From Nostoc calcicola FACHB-3891 (GTDB taxonomy: Bacteria > Cyanobacteriota > Cyanobacteriia > Cyanobacteriales > Nostocaceae), in NCBI RefSeq assembly GCF_014697355.1, contig NZ_JACJRQ010000054.1:1-47091 (forward strand): a stretch of DNA of 47,091 nucleotides, read 5' to 3'. The notes below the pieces were generated by a model, which was not told the origin of the DNA, ran no database searches, and saw only the letters and a list, made by a program, of their open reading frames with translations. Below, one piece after another: positions 1-8,314 of the stretch (position 1 is its first letter; every line of letters begins with the position of its first letter). The position numbers and the translations under genes are program-made.

Positions 1-116
1 GGACTGAGCAGGAAAGGGATCACAACGCATCTAGAAATATAGAAATGGTCGGCATGGGGCATCGGCACGACCTTAAACGGGCAGGGAGTGACTGTAAGAC
101 TGTACCAAGCAGCTAG
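1..116 (+). CDS. tnpB: TnpB (OrfB) C-terminal end, partial, IS200/IS605-type
   Basis: Reading from base 3, the frame gives TEQERDHNASRNIEMVG and ends at TAG 114-116. The RDHNASRNI stretch is the conserved last RuvC-like block that follows the zinc finger in TnpB proteins. The gene is cut by the left window edge, so only about 37 residues are visible. TnpB is an RNA-guided nuclease carried by IS200/IS605 and IS607 elements. The subterminal hairpin just downstream fits IS200/IS605. Whether a tnpA or an intact nuclease core lies upstream cannot be seen. An IS607 origin is the alternative, but the hairpin and TCAA end argue against it. Confidence 0.8.
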   Translation, partial: TEQERDHNASRNIEMVGMGHRHDLKRAGSDCKTVPSS

Positions 117-168
117 TTACTGTGAACTGTCAAGAATCACTGCCCTTCAAGGGCAGTGAGTATGTCAA
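117..168 (+). mobile_element. Right end of IS200/IS605-type element with subterminal hairpin
   Basis: A perfect hairpin with arms CACTGCCCTT and AAGGGCAGTG (138-158) lies 22 bases after the tnpB stop and is followed by TCAA at 165-168. IS200/IS605 elements have no terminal inverted repeats. They carry such imperfect palindromes near each end, and their right cleavage site is often TCAA or similar. In this family the tnpB 3' end and right end also encode the guide (omega/reRNA) scaffold, so that RNA probably ends here with its guide segment read from 169 onward. The boundary is inferred. Confidence 0.6.
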
Positions 169-189
169 AGTAATAAGACTTGAGCCTTA

Positions 190-282
190 GAGCAGTTTTC
201 ATGTATTTGAACCACATCTGTCGTAGGGGCACAGCACTGCTGTGCCCTTGCCGCGTGGTCTATTTACCTGAAAATAGCTGTA
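190..282. repeat. MITE-like element, family 1 (copy a)
   Basis: This element of about 95 bp has imperfect terminal inverted repeats (left CAGTTTTCATGTATTTGAAC, right a diverged complement around TATTTACCTGAAAATAGCTG) and a central palindrome of the GGGGCACAGC...GCTGTGCCC type. It closely matches the copy at 45656-45752. It abuts a family 2 element at its right end. No coding capacity is seen. Confidence 0.7.
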
Positions 283-460
283 TACCATTTGACTAAAACC
301 CTGATACATATAGATTTCGCGTAGGGGGCACGGCAATGCCGTGCCCCCTACGAACGTATTTGTATCATAATTAAAGTTGATACGAATACCTTGGTAGGAG
401 CGCACGGCTGTGCGCCCCTACGGTAAATCTATATGTATCACGATTTTCGTGAAATGGTAT
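282..460. repeat. MITE-like element, family 2, composite with two palindromic cores
   Basis: The left end ATACCATTTGAC and the right end (complement of ATACCATTTCAC) form terminal inverted repeats. Each is followed inward by TGATACATATAGATTT. Two palindromic cores (near 325-352 and 392-422) lie between, separated by a right-half sequence ending TTTGTATCATAATTAAAG. This looks like one element nested in, or recombined with, another of its family. A further end-like GAAACGGTAT follows at 461-470. Confidence 0.65.
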
Positions 461-540
461 GAAACGGTATTAGCACAGGGAGAAAGGGTTTGAGCATTGT
501 TTACTTTTCGTCAGACAGTTTGGTTTGACTGTGCCGACTT

Positions 541-665
541 AGGGACTTCCAGAAAATAAATTATCCAATTTAGTCAAGTCATATTTTCTGTTTCTCCTCT
601 GTTCCCCTGCTCCCCTGCCCCTCTGCTGACTTAGCGATAGTATATTTTTTTAGTTGGAAGTCCCT
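541..665. repeat. MITE-like element with AGGGACTTCCA ends
   Basis: The ends AGGGACTTCCA (541) and TGGAAGTCCCT (ending 665) are inverted repeats around a pyrimidine-rich middle (CCCCTGC-type repeats). TTA occurs on both sides of the GGGACTTCC/GGAAGTCCC core, a possible 3-bp target duplication. A one-ended relative lies at 29983-30014. The element ends 4 bp before the stop of the hydroxylase gene. Confidence 0.6.
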
Positions 666-668
666 TAC

Positions 669-1418
669 TTATGTGTCAGTTTGATTTTCATAATGAGGGT
701 CTTCAGTACCAAGCAGCTTGTCCCAGAACGTAAAATACAAACCGTAGTGTATTTTATACTTGCGGTGATGTATTGAGTGATGCATAGAACCAATGAGCCA
801 CTTTCCTATCCAGTGGGTCTTAGATGAGGAAGGAAATACCTCAAATCCGAGATGGGTAAACACTGCCCACACTGTCATAGTTATAAGTGCGGCAACTAAG
901 GTGATAAAATGTAGCGGAACTATGTAGCTTACACCTACAAAGAAAAGCGCTTGTACGATCGCCTCTGGAAAATCAAACGCCGAAGAACTCCAAGGCGTTG
1001 GTTCTCCCGAACGATGGTGTCCATAATGCATCCATTTAAAAATTAGAGGGTGGTGAAACATCCGATGCATAAAGTAAAAGTATGTATCCTGAAGAATCAG
1101 CACCACAACAAAGCTAGCTACCAAATACCACAGCCCGTACTCGTATAAATTAGTGTATAATAGCGTTGCTCCCGAAATATACTCTGAAATAATAAACGCT
1201 CCACAAATACCAAAAATCACTGCGGAGAGTACCGATAATTCAATATCCTTTCTAATGGAAGAATTCATCAACGGTTTTAAACGCAAACTCTTGTTGGCAA
1301 GAGACTTTCCCAAAACTGAATAAAAGAGCAAGTACGCTCCCCCAGCTATCAGAAAATATCGGGCAAGAGTGATAACGAAGAAGAAAAACCAATAATAGAA
1401 AAATGAGTGGTTCGTCAA
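669..1418 (-). CDS. Sterol desaturase / fatty acid hydroxylase family membrane protein
   Basis: The protein has 249 residues and several hydrophobic helices. It carries the His-box set of the fatty acid hydroxylase superfamily: HRMFHHP (about residues 116-122), HYGHHRSGEPTPW (about 131-143) and HSIHHRKYKIHYG near the C-terminus. These histidines bind a di-iron centre in a membrane-bound oxygenase; typical members act on sterols, carotenoids or fatty acids, and the substrate here is unknown. The start is TTG at 1416-1418, preceded directly by an in-frame stop, so no longer start exists. The next in-frame Met would remove the first helices. The gene stands alone, with repeats downstream and about 500 bp of AT-rich DNA upstream. 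Confidence 0.85.
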   Translation of the reverse strand: MTNHSFFYYWFFFFVITLARYFLIAGGAYLLFYSVLGKSLANKSLRLKPLMNSSIRKDIELSVLSAVIFGICGAFIISEYISGATLLYTNLYEYGLWYLVASFVVVLILQDTYFYFMHRMFHHPLIFKWMHYGHHRSGEPTPWSSSAFDFPEAIVQALFFVGVSYIVPLHFITLVAALITMTVWAVFTHLGFEVFPSSSKTHWIGKWLIGSMHHSIHHRKYKIHYGLYFTFWDKLLGTEDPHYENQTDT

Positions 1419-1943
1419 TTAGACCCGTCCGTAAAATTAATTTAGTGAAATGAAAGTGCTGATTATATCTACAATAGCTAAGCTTCACTTAATTTGTTAA
1501 CCGACAAAATCCAGTGTTTATCTTACAATGCTAAGTGTTTAAACTATTATATATTTAGATTTCTTAATAGATTTTAACTTTGTTTTGTTACATAGACACT
1601 AAACTTAGAGCTATTTAGAAAAAATGGTTCTTGCTCAACTTCAATTTTAGTGAATTGCTTATTTTGTAATAAAGTTATAATTTCTTTCAGTCGTCCATTT
1701 ATATAATGCACTTCAACAATAATTTGTTTGATTTGTAACTAAGAATGTTATTATATTTACTTACAAAATCTCAAGCTCACTTTTTCTCACATCTATTTTC
1801 AATATTGAAACAATGAGAAAACAGTTAAGGTCGATCGAAGACAGCTTCGTGCTGAATGCAATCAAGCCAGTAGAAGGAAGTCAAAATTTTACAAGAATGG
1901 TAAAAATGATATCTTAGTGATCCAAGCATACTTGTCATCCCCT
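1419..1943. other. AT-rich intergenic region, no gene seen
   Basis: This divergent spacer lies between the leftward hydroxylase and the rightward lipid kinase. It is AT-rich, has stops in all frames, and shows no repeat family or RNA fold that could be recognised by eye. It probably holds the promoters of both flanking genes. Confidence 0.5.
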
Positions 1944-2915
1944 ATGAATCGTTCCGCTTGTCTGATCTTCAATCCAGTAGCCGGTCAAGGTGACCCAGAA
2001 TTAGAACTGGCAGAAATTCGAGCAATATTAGAGCCAGAAATTGATTTAGACATTCATCTAACAACTGAGGAAATTGGTGCTGACGCCTTGGCGTATGCAG
2101 CAGTAGAGCGAGGGGTAAATGCGATAATTGCTTCGGGGGGAGATGGCACCCTCTCCGCAGCGGCGGCGGCAGTAGTCGGTACTGATATTTCATTTGGTAT
2201 AATTTCTAGAGGTACAGCCAACGCCTTTGCCACAGCTTTAGGAATTCCTGATACGATCGCAGCTGCATGTCAGACAATTTTGCAGGGAGGAACCCGCAAT
2301 GTAGACGTAGCCTATTGCAACGATCTGCCAATGGTACTATTAGTAGGTATTGGCTTTGAAGCTGAAACTGTAGAACTAGCAGACCGGGAAGCCAAAAATC
2401 GTTTTGGGATGATGGCCTACGTTTTAGCAGGAATTCAGCAATTAAGAAATCTACATAACTTTGATGTTGAAATTGAAACCGAGGACAGAATAATTAAAAC
2501 TAGCGCTTGTGCAGTGACAGTTGCCAATGCCGCACCTCCCACTTCAGTATTAGCACAGGGGCCATCAGGTCTGATTTATGATGACGGGCTACTAGATTTA
2601 ACGATTGTAGCTCCAACAAGTAAAGCTGGAGCGATCGCCGCTACATTCCATTTATTTCAAACAGCTTCTACAGGCAACGCAGCAGAACGCGATGACATCG
2701 GTTACCTGCGAGCCAAACAATTTAAAATCACCACAGAGCCACCACAAAAAGTTGTTCTAGATGGCGAAATCATCGGCACAACACCGATAGAAGTGAAGTG
2801 CGTGCCAGCAGGCTTAAAAATTTTTGTGCCACTAATAGAAGAAGTTGAACCTACAGAAAAACTAGAGGGACTCCCCAACTTGATTATTGAGATGAAAAAT
2901 CCAGTAGAAGAGTGA
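1944..2915 (+). CDS. YegS/BmrU-type diacylglycerol kinase family lipid kinase
   Basis: A DAGK-catalytic-domain protein of about 323 residues. Visible motifs are NPVAGQG near the N-terminus, the nucleotide-binding GGDGTLSAAAAAV, SRGTANAFATALGIP, and the C-terminal beta-domain signature VVLDGEIIG. The family phosphorylates diacylglycerol, sphingoid or related lipids with ATP; the substrate here is not known. An upstream in-frame GTG at 1917 would add nine residues. ATG 1944 is preferred because the domain begins right after it (MNRSACLIFNPVAGQG). The stop is followed at once by GGAGTTA heptamer repeats. Confidence 0.88.
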   Translation: MNRSACLIFNPVAGQGDPELELAEIRAILEPEIDLDIHLTTEEIGADALAYAAVERGVNAIIASGGDGTLSAAAAAVVGTDISFGIISRGTANAFATALGIPDTIAAACQTILQGGTRNVDVAYCNDLPMVLLVGIGFEAETVELADREAKNRFGMMAYVLAGIQQLRNLHNFDVEIETEDRIIKTSACAVTVANAAPPTSVLAQGPSGLIYDDGLLDLTIVAPTSKAGAIAATFHLFQTASTGNAAERDDIGYLRAKQFKITTEPPQKVVLDGEIIGTTPIEVKCVPAGLKIFVPLIEEVEPTEKLEGLPNLIIEMKNPVEE

Positions 2916-2984
2916 GGCGTTAGGAGTTAGGAGTTAGGAGTTAGGAGTGCTGAGTTAGGGGTTATGAGTTAGGAGTTATGAGTT
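2916..2984. repeat. Heptamer tandem repeat (TTAGGAG units)
   Basis: Several near-perfect TTAGGAG units run directly after the lipid-kinase stop and decay into variants (TTATGAG). They are of the short tandemly repeated repetitive (STRR) class known from filamentous cyanobacteria. Confidence 0.75.
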
Positions 2985-3105
2985 ACGTCTGATGTGAATT
3001 ACAAACGCCGCTTATTCTATAAGGGTTTGTAGATTCGCTCAAAATCATAGTTTTGGGATTACCTATGAAATTACAAGGGTTTCAAAGCTAATTCACATTA
3101 AACGT
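2985..3105. repeat. MITE-like element with ACGTYTRATGTGAATTA ends
   Basis: The 17-bp ends ACGTCTGATGTGAATTA and the complement of ACGTTTAATGTGAATTA match at 15 of 17 positions. GAGTT occurs on both sides (2980-2984 and 3106-3110), a possible 5-bp target duplication, though the left copy is also part of the heptamer repeat. No ORF is present. The element lies 90 bp before the metallophosphoesterase gene. Confidence 0.6.
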
Positions 3106-3195
3106 GAGTTATAAGTTATTCTCCCCCTGTCCCCTGCCTCCCCCACTCCCTACTCCCCACTCCCCTCTAATTGAAGATTCAGGAGTTAGCTTGCA

Positions 3196-4746
3196 TTGAA
3201 ACTAGTATCCGACCCACCCATTGCTAAAAAAATTCGTAAAATGAATCAGCGGGTACGATGGCAAGACCCGTTGATTGTGAAACGTAACATCGACCAAACT
3301 CGATTAGTGCTAGATGATGATCATGCAGACGATTCGGAGTTTTCGTTTTTAGTTGTAGGTGATAGTGGTTCTGGAAACCATCAGGGGCAAAATCCCCAGC
3401 GACAGGTGGCTGAACTCATGCTGCCCCATCACAATGAATGTCGTTTCATGCTACACACCGGGGATGTGATCTATTTAGTGGGGTCGAGTGAGTACTACCA
3501 GCAGAACTTCATTCACCCTTACCGAGAGTTTATCTTGGGTGGAGAGCATCCCAGGAAAATTACTTATGACGAGATGGTTTTTAAGCTGCCAATTTTACCT
3601 GTGCCGGGAAATCATGATTATTATGACTTGCCGATTTTCTTAGGCTTAGCATCCCTGACAACATTACCGATTCGTAAACTGTTGCGATCGCGGTTAGATT
3701 TAGATGTGGGGTTGCATGGTTCAGGAACAGGTGACGCTTACGCACGAGCTTTTTTAGACTATCTCCAGCTATTCGATCTGCCAACAGAGTTAGAAGATCA
3801 TTTAAATCGTTACTACACTGCCAAGACAGACACAGGTCGTTGTCTTCGTTATCAACCAGGGCACTTTACCCGCCTGCCCAATCGCTACTACACTTTTCGC
3901 TATGGCGGTATTGATTTCTTTGCCTTGGATTCTAATACATTTAACGATCCACCACCACTGCCGAAGACGAGGGAAGGTGAAGCAAATCGTAAAATTTTGG
4001 AAAAACGTCGTCAGGATTTAGAGCAAGAAAAGCTGCAAATCATGGAAACCTCGGCGAAGCTAAATCCCAAAAACCCCAGGGAAGACGATAAGTTAGAGGA
4101 CTTCCAAGCCAAGCTGTCGCAAATTGAAGAAATTATTGTTGATATCGATAAGCAACTAGCCACAGACCGACCAACCCAGACTGACATTGAACAACTTGAG
4201 TGGCTCAAACACAGACTAATTGAATCTTGGAATACTGACGAAGTTCGGGGACGGGTGATTTATTTTCACCATCCTCCTTATGTGACTGAGGCAACAAAGT
4301 GGGAACAAGCACAAACTTTGGCAATTCGCAACCACCTACGTGATGTTCTGGATGGAGTTGCTCAACAAATAGGTTCTCTAAATCAGGGGCGTCCTTTGGT
4401 CGATTTGGTATTGAATGGACACGCCCATTGTCTAGAATATCTGCAAACAATGGATACGGGACACGGTGATTCTCATATTCCCTGGGTTGTTTGTGGCGGG
4501 AGTGGGTTTAGTTTGCGACGCCAGCGGATTGAGGGAGCAGATTTGATGGAGCAAAATAAATTAGTAGCGCGATCGCATCTCTTCATTGGTCGTAATGGTC
4601 ACGGTTCTCATAAGCGACGGCCTTACTCCAGTTTACGCATAGATGTCAAAGGCGAAGGTCATCCCAAATTTATTGTTCGTCCCTTGGTTGCCGAATGGTA
4701 TCAACGACAATGGCATAAACGGGAACTTGAACCGTTGGTCATTTAG
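3196..4746 (+). CDS. Metallophosphoesterase (calcineurin-like)
   Basis: The 516-residue protein carries the calcineurin-type metal-binding blocks in order: GDSGSGN (about residue 55), HTGDVIY (about 89), PGNHDYYD (about 136), HHPPY (about 358) and NGHAHCLEY (about 407). It is therefore a di-metal phosphoesterase of the purple-acid-phosphatase/MPE superfamily. A charged, helical insert (about residues 255-320, rich in E/K/Q) separates the metal-binding halves and may form a coiled coil. There is no signal peptide, so it is probably cytoplasmic; the substrate is unknown. The longest start is TTG 3196; ATG 3241 (MNQRVRWQDP) is an alternative. Confidence 0.85.
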   Translation: MKLVSDPPIAKKIRKMNQRVRWQDPLIVKRNIDQTRLVLDDDHADDSEFSFLVVGDSGSGNHQGQNPQRQVAELMLPHHNECRFMLHTGDVIYLVGSSEYYQQNFIHPYREFILGGEHPRKITYDEMVFKLPILPVPGNHDYYDLPIFLGLASLTTLPIRKLLRSRLDLDVGLHGSGTGDAYARAFLDYLQLFDLPTELEDHLNRYYTAKTDTGRCLRYQPGHFTRLPNRYYTFRYGGIDFFALDSNTFNDPPPLPKTREGEANRKILEKRRQDLEQEKLQIMETSAKLNPKNPREDDKLEDFQAKLSQIEEIIVDIDKQLATDRPTQTDIEQLEWLKHRLIESWNTDEVRGRVIYFHHPPYVTEATKWEQAQTLAIRNHLRDVLDGVAQQIGSLNQGRPLVDLVLNGHAHCLEYLQTMDTGHGDSHIPWVVCGGSGFSLRRQRIEGADLMEQNKLVARSHLFIGRNGHGSHKRRPYSSLRIDVKGEGHPKFIVRPLVAEWYQRQWHKRELEPLVI

Positions 4747-4861
4747 GGAGTGGGGACATGGCTTCGCTAAGGGAAAAGGGTAAAGGTTAAAGGGAAAAGA
4801 GAGATCTTTCCTTTCCCCCTTCCCCTTTCCCCTTTCCCCCTGCCCCTGCCCCATGCCCCAT
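4747..4861. repeat. Polypurine/polypyrimidine GGGAAAG-type repeat between convergent genes
   Basis: The convergent gap between the metallophosphoesterase and ndhH holds GGGAAAAGGG/AAAGGTTAAAGGG followed by CCCCTTTCCCC units, so the transcript can fold back on itself. It belongs to the same repeat class as at 20457-20526, 21655-21830, 34358-34496 and 45820-45925. It could act as a two-way terminator, but that is inference. Confidence 0.6.
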
Positions 4862-6046
4862 TCACCGATCTACCGATCCCATCACAACATCAATACTTCC
4901 CAGGATGACGAAAATATCTGCTACTTTTTGACCTCGGATTAATTGAGGTAAAACTTGTAAATTATTGAAATCGGCTGGGCGAATTTTCCAACGCCAGGGG
5001 AAAATGCGATCGTCTCCAATAATATAGATTCCTAATTCTCCTCTGCCTGACTCTACACGGACATAGTTTTCACCCTGAGGAATCTTAAATGTGGGCGCAA
5101 CTTTTTTGGCAATGAACTGGTAATCAAACCCATTCCACTCAGATTTAGTACCTGATACCATGCGTTGAGCTTCTAAATTTTCGTATGCGCCACCAGGTAA
5201 TCCCTTAAGTGCTTGCTGAATAATCTTGACTGACTCACGCATTTCTCCAAGTCTGACGACATACCTAGCAAAACAATCTCCTGCTGTATCCCACTGTACT
5301 TCCCAGTTAAAATCGTCGTAGCATTCGTAGTGGTCAACTTTTCGTAAATCCCACTTCACGCCAGAAGCCCGTAACATCGGACCAGAAATTCCCCAATTAA
5401 TCGCTTCTTCCCGACTTAAAACTCCCACACCCTCAACTCGGCGGCGAAAAATCGGGTTATTGGTAATTAGTCTTTCATACTCATCAATCTTTGGTACAAA
5501 ATAATTACAGAAGTCTTCGCACTTATCCACCCAGCCGTAAGGTAAATCAGCAGCAACTCCACCGATGCGAAAATAATTATTGTTGACCATCCGGTAGCCT
5601 GTAGCAGCTTCAAACAAGTCGAGAATCATTTCGCGATCGCGCAAAGTGTAAAATATCGGAGTTTGTGCGCCAGTGTCTCCCACAAAAGGCCCCAACCACA
5701 GCAAATGGTTGACAATTCGAGCTAACTCCAGCATGATTACCCTGATGTAGCTGGCACGTTTGGGGATCGTGATATTTGCCAGTTTCTCGACAGCATTCAC
5801 CGTCACGGCTTCATTAAACATCCCCCCATAGTAGTCCCATCGACTCACATATGGTACGTACATAATATTGGTACGGTTTTCGGCAATTTTTTCCATACCC
5901 CGATGTAGGTAGCCGATGACAGGTTCACAATCAACGACATCTTCGCCATCCAAGGTGACAATAATCCGAAAGCACCCATGCATAGACGGGTGATGAGGGC
6001 CAAAGTTAATCACCATTGGCTCGGTCTTGGTTTCAATTCTCACCAT
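4862..6046 (-). CDS. ndhH: NAD(P)H-quinone oxidoreductase subunit H
   Basis: A full-length 394-residue NdhH, the homologue of the 49-kDa (NuoD) subunit of complex I. It begins MVRIETKTEPMVINFGPHHPSMHG; the GPHHPSMHG block and the RGMEKIAENRT stretch line the quinone chamber of the hydrophilic arm. In cyanobacteria it is part of the thylakoid NDH-1 complex used in respiration, cyclic electron flow and CO2 uptake. The ndhH gene usually stands apart from other ndh genes, as here. The ATG start is supported by the exact family length. No frameshift or unusual residue is seen. Confidence 0.97.
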   Translation of the reverse strand: MVRIETKTEPMVINFGPHHPSMHGCFRIIVTLDGEDVVDCEPVIGYLHRGMEKIAENRTNIMYVPYVSRWDYYGGMFNEAVTVNAVEKLANITIPKRASYIRVIMLELARIVNHLLWLGPFVGDTGAQTPIFYTLRDREMILDLFEAATGYRMVNNNYFRIGGVAADLPYGWVDKCEDFCNYFVPKIDEYERLITNNPIFRRRVEGVGVLSREEAINWGISGPMLRASGVKWDLRKVDHYECYDDFNWEVQWDTAGDCFARYVVRLGEMRESVKIIQQALKGLPGGAYENLEAQRMVSGTKSEWNGFDYQFIAKKVAPTFKIPQGENYVRVESGRGELGIYIIGDDRIFPWRWKIRPADFNNLQVLPQLIRGQKVADIFVILGSIDVVMGSVDR

Positions 6047-6161
6047 AAATCAAAAGTTTCCCTAATCCTTAATATTTCTCAATAAGATGCTATTTTTGAA
6101 AATTTTAGAGGGTTTAGGGGCTGGAGTCTTGCAAATTCGTCCGATTTTTTGCAGATTTTTC

Positions 6162-7058
6162 CTATCTTTGTTGAATAGCTTTCGGAGTTACACCCATTAG
6201 CCGTTTACAGTGAAAATTTAGATGGCTTTGGCTAGCAAAACCAACCAAGTGAGCAATTTCGCTTATTGGCATTTCTCTTTTGAGCAATAATTCATAGGCA
6301 CGTTGCACCCGACAGTGAATAACATATTTATGAAGAGTCATTCCTGTAGATTGTTTGAAAAGCTGGGAAAAATAATGGGGACTCATTGGTATCAATGCCG
6401 CCAATTCTGTTAAACCTAAATTTTGGTCAAGATGTTCTTGAATGTAGTCTATAACTTGCTGTAATTGACGCCGTGATAAACCATTTTTATATGCTTTTAA
6501 TATCGGTTTGCGCGTAGAATAATGTTGCATGAGATGTACTGATAAGGCATTTGCCATCGTCTCTGCATAAAGACGACTACCTAAGGGGTTACTTTCCAGA
6601 ATGCCTTTGAGTGCTAGCCCTATTTGATAAACCAGAGGATCGGGTGTGGCGAAGCGCGGTATCAGTTCAATCTGTTCGGTATCTGCTGTTTCGTCAACTG
6701 CACGAGCAAAAATCTTTGGTTGAATTGCGAGTAGAATAAAGTCGCCTTCAGCGTCCCAAGCCGCTTGATGCCCAACATTAACGGGAGTAATCAGAATATC
6801 GCCTCCAAGTACAGCGTCACGATGTCTGCGTCCATCCATTTTCCGTTCAGCATGAATCACCCGCGCTCCATGAGTGAAAATCAGTAGAGAGTGCCACTGG
6901 GGAGTGGAAACTTCTGGAAATGCGGAAGCAGGTTGACACATGTATGCCAGTGAAATGCCATGCCAACCTGCTTGAAGACTCGTGAGAATTGGTAGACGTG
7001 GAAATAGTGGTAAGATTTCATCTTCTCTGGTGATAACTAAGGGCTTTTGTTCTGACAT
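6162..7058 (-). CDS. AraC family transcriptional regulator
   Basis: The 298-residue protein has an N-terminal cupin-like sensor half (about residues 20-170) and a C-terminal AraC/XylS double helix-turn-helix of about 100 residues (from RRQLQQVIDYIQEHL to the end). Typical second-helix motifs are HYFSQLFKQSTGMTLHKYV and FASQSHLNFHCKRLMGVTPK. It is probably a DNA-binding activator. Its ligand is unknown and no adjacent effector gene points to a pathway; ndhH lies 115 bp downstream on the same strand but is not an obvious target. The cysteine in the last recognition helix (FHCKRL) is unusual for the family. Confidence 0.9.
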   Translation of the reverse strand: MSEQKPLVITREDEILPLFPRLPILTSLQAGWHGISLAYMCQPASAFPEVSTPQWHSLLIFTHGARVIHAERKMDGRRHRDAVLGGDILITPVNVGHQAAWDAEGDFILLAIQPKIFARAVDETADTEQIELIPRFATPDPLVYQIGLALKGILESNPLGSRLYAETMANALSVHLMQHYSTRKPILKAYKNGLSRRQLQQVIDYIQEHLDQNLGLTELAALIPMSPHYFSQLFKQSTGMTLHKYVIHCRVQRAYELLLKREMPISEIAHLVGFASQSHLNFHCKRLMGVTPKAIQQR

Positions 7059-7170
7059 GGATACGCCACAAATTATTCCAAACCCAATGTATCAAAAGCT
7101 AAGAAATCCGTAAAACGGACTGGGGAGTAGGGAATTAGCGTTTTCGAGGTGTACAGAGTTTTTTCAAAAA

Positions 7171-7268
7171 TTACAGCAGATTGCAAGTTGGTGAGGTACA
7201 GATAATTGTAGGGGCGCACAGCTGTGCGCCCCTACCCGTGTACCTCATTTACCTGAAATATGCTGTAA
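7171..7268. repeat. MITE-like element, family 1 variant (copy b)
   Basis: This 98-bp element begins TTACAGCAGATTGCAAG and ends TTACCTGAAATATGCTGTAA. Its roughly 30-bp inverted ends continue to GAGGTACA/TGTACCTC. The core is a perfect 28-nt palindrome (7208-7235) with arm GTAGGGGCGCACAG. It lies upstream of the AraC-family gene. Confidence 0.75.
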
Positions 7269-7512
7269 ATAGGAGTCTTATAGTAAATATTTTGTCGAAG
7301 TACTTACTAAATATAAAAGCAGAGACGCAATAATTGCGTCTCTAAAAACTTGCTCATTAGCCTTTTTACGTGTAATTGTACCCAGGAAAAACTAAAACAA
7401 TTTTGAATTTGAGATTTCACAAATCAAGTCGTTTACTTTTAGACATTTTGGATTTTGAATCCTCAATCCAAAATCCAAAATTTAAAATCTAAAATTCAAT
7501 GATGCTGTTTAA
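7269..7512. repeat. Short palindrome and heptamer repeats
   Basis: The palindrome AGAGACGCAA-TAA-TTGCGTCTCT (7321-7343) belongs to the GAGACGCGAT palindrome family seen throughout the window. At 7450-7500 there are tandem units of the TCCAAAA type. No gene is seen in this stretch. Confidence 0.55.
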
Positions 7513-7920
7513 TTAAATGATTCCTGGGCCTCTACCACGCTTGTCGCCCTGTTCTGTCAACTTACCTTCTTCATCTTGGTTAATTTCCCCAAGTTCTTCA
7601 ACACGTTCTGCCGTATCTTCTGCTGCTTGTTTGCGTGCATCACCCGGTTCTTCGTAGTACATTTCCGGTTCAACCGCATAGTTATTCAACAAACCTTCTT
7701 TGTCTACGGTGTAACCGTCAGTGGTGCGTATACTCTCGGAATCGGTTTGGTCATCGGTAGGTGAACTTGCTTCTCTTTCTTCTGTGGGGAGTGTTTTGAA
7801 TTTATCTCCTTCTCTTTCTTTCCGAGCCGCTGTTTCAGCGGGGATAATTCCGCGATCGTATGTATCTACTTCTGCACGATCGGATGAATCTATACCTTTT
7901 TTAACTGATTCATTAGTCAT
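7513..7920 (-). CDS. Acidic, probably disordered conserved protein
   Basis: The 135-residue protein is rich in Glu, Asp, Lys, Thr and Gly with almost no hydrophobic core, so it is probably intrinsically disordered and soluble. I do not recognise a named domain. Recognisable segments are YDRGIIPAETAARKEREGD and the tail DKRGRGPGII. GAGGAC lies about 8 nt before the ATG and supports the start. It heads a run of leftward genes that includes CAAD, BON and GSP17M-type proteins, so a stress-related role is possible but unproven. Confidence 0.75.
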   Translation of the reverse strand: MTNESVKKGIDSSDRAEVDTYDRGIIPAETAARKEREGDKFKTLPTEEREASSPTDDQTDSESIRTTDGYTVDKEGLLNNYAVEPEMYYEEPGDARKQAAEDTAERVEELGEINQDEEGKLTEQGDKRGRGPGII

Positions 7921-8314
7921 AAATTATGTCCTCGTTAAAGAATCTTTTGAATAACTTCGATAACTAGATTAGGCTCTTTTTAATGTAGAATCTACTATCT
8001 TGAGAAGTGATTTAAGTTTCAAAATATATCCTTTTCTCTATCTTGAGATGTATCCAAAAGACTAGTATTCAAAGAGAATTCAGAATTCAGAATTCAGCAA
8101 TCTTTTTAGTGGGGGATTTAGACCCGCTAGTAATTGTAGACCACCAAATTGAAAATTTGGTGGTCTACCCTGCGAGTTATCCGAACGCGAGTGCGTCTCG
8201 TAGATAAGGAGTACAATCAGTCGCGGGTGCTACTCCGGACTGATTTATTCTGATTCCTGTTAGCGATAGCGGGGCGTTTAGCCCATTCTGACTTCTGAAT
8301 TCTTCTCCAAAAAA
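7921..8314. repeat. Intergenic repeats: GAATTCA units and a 15-bp-stem hairpin
   Basis: Tandem GAATTCA units (8079-8098, again 8286-8303) flank a perfect hairpin at 8136-8168 with stem GTAGACCACCAAATT and a 3-nt GAA loop. The hairpin sits in what looks like an interspersed repeat (GGGGGATTTAGACCCGCTAG upstream, TTAGCGATAGCGGGGCGTTT downstream). There is no T-run, so it is not a clear terminator. No gene is seen. Confidence 0.6.

Noticed and set aside
199..405. 68-codon open frame on the minus strand
   Set aside because: It lies wholly inside the family 1 and family 2 repeats; the residues are translations of the palindromic cores. The similar frame at 45668-45904 has the same cause.
2916..2984. 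Possible CRISPR-like array in tandem repeats
   Set aside because: Units are 7 bp without spacers; this and the other arrays are STRR-type repeats. No cas gene is in the window.
8136..8168. Hairpin as an intrinsic terminator for the CAAD gene
   Set aside because: No T-run on either side and it is embedded in an interspersed repeat, so it is listed only as a repeat.
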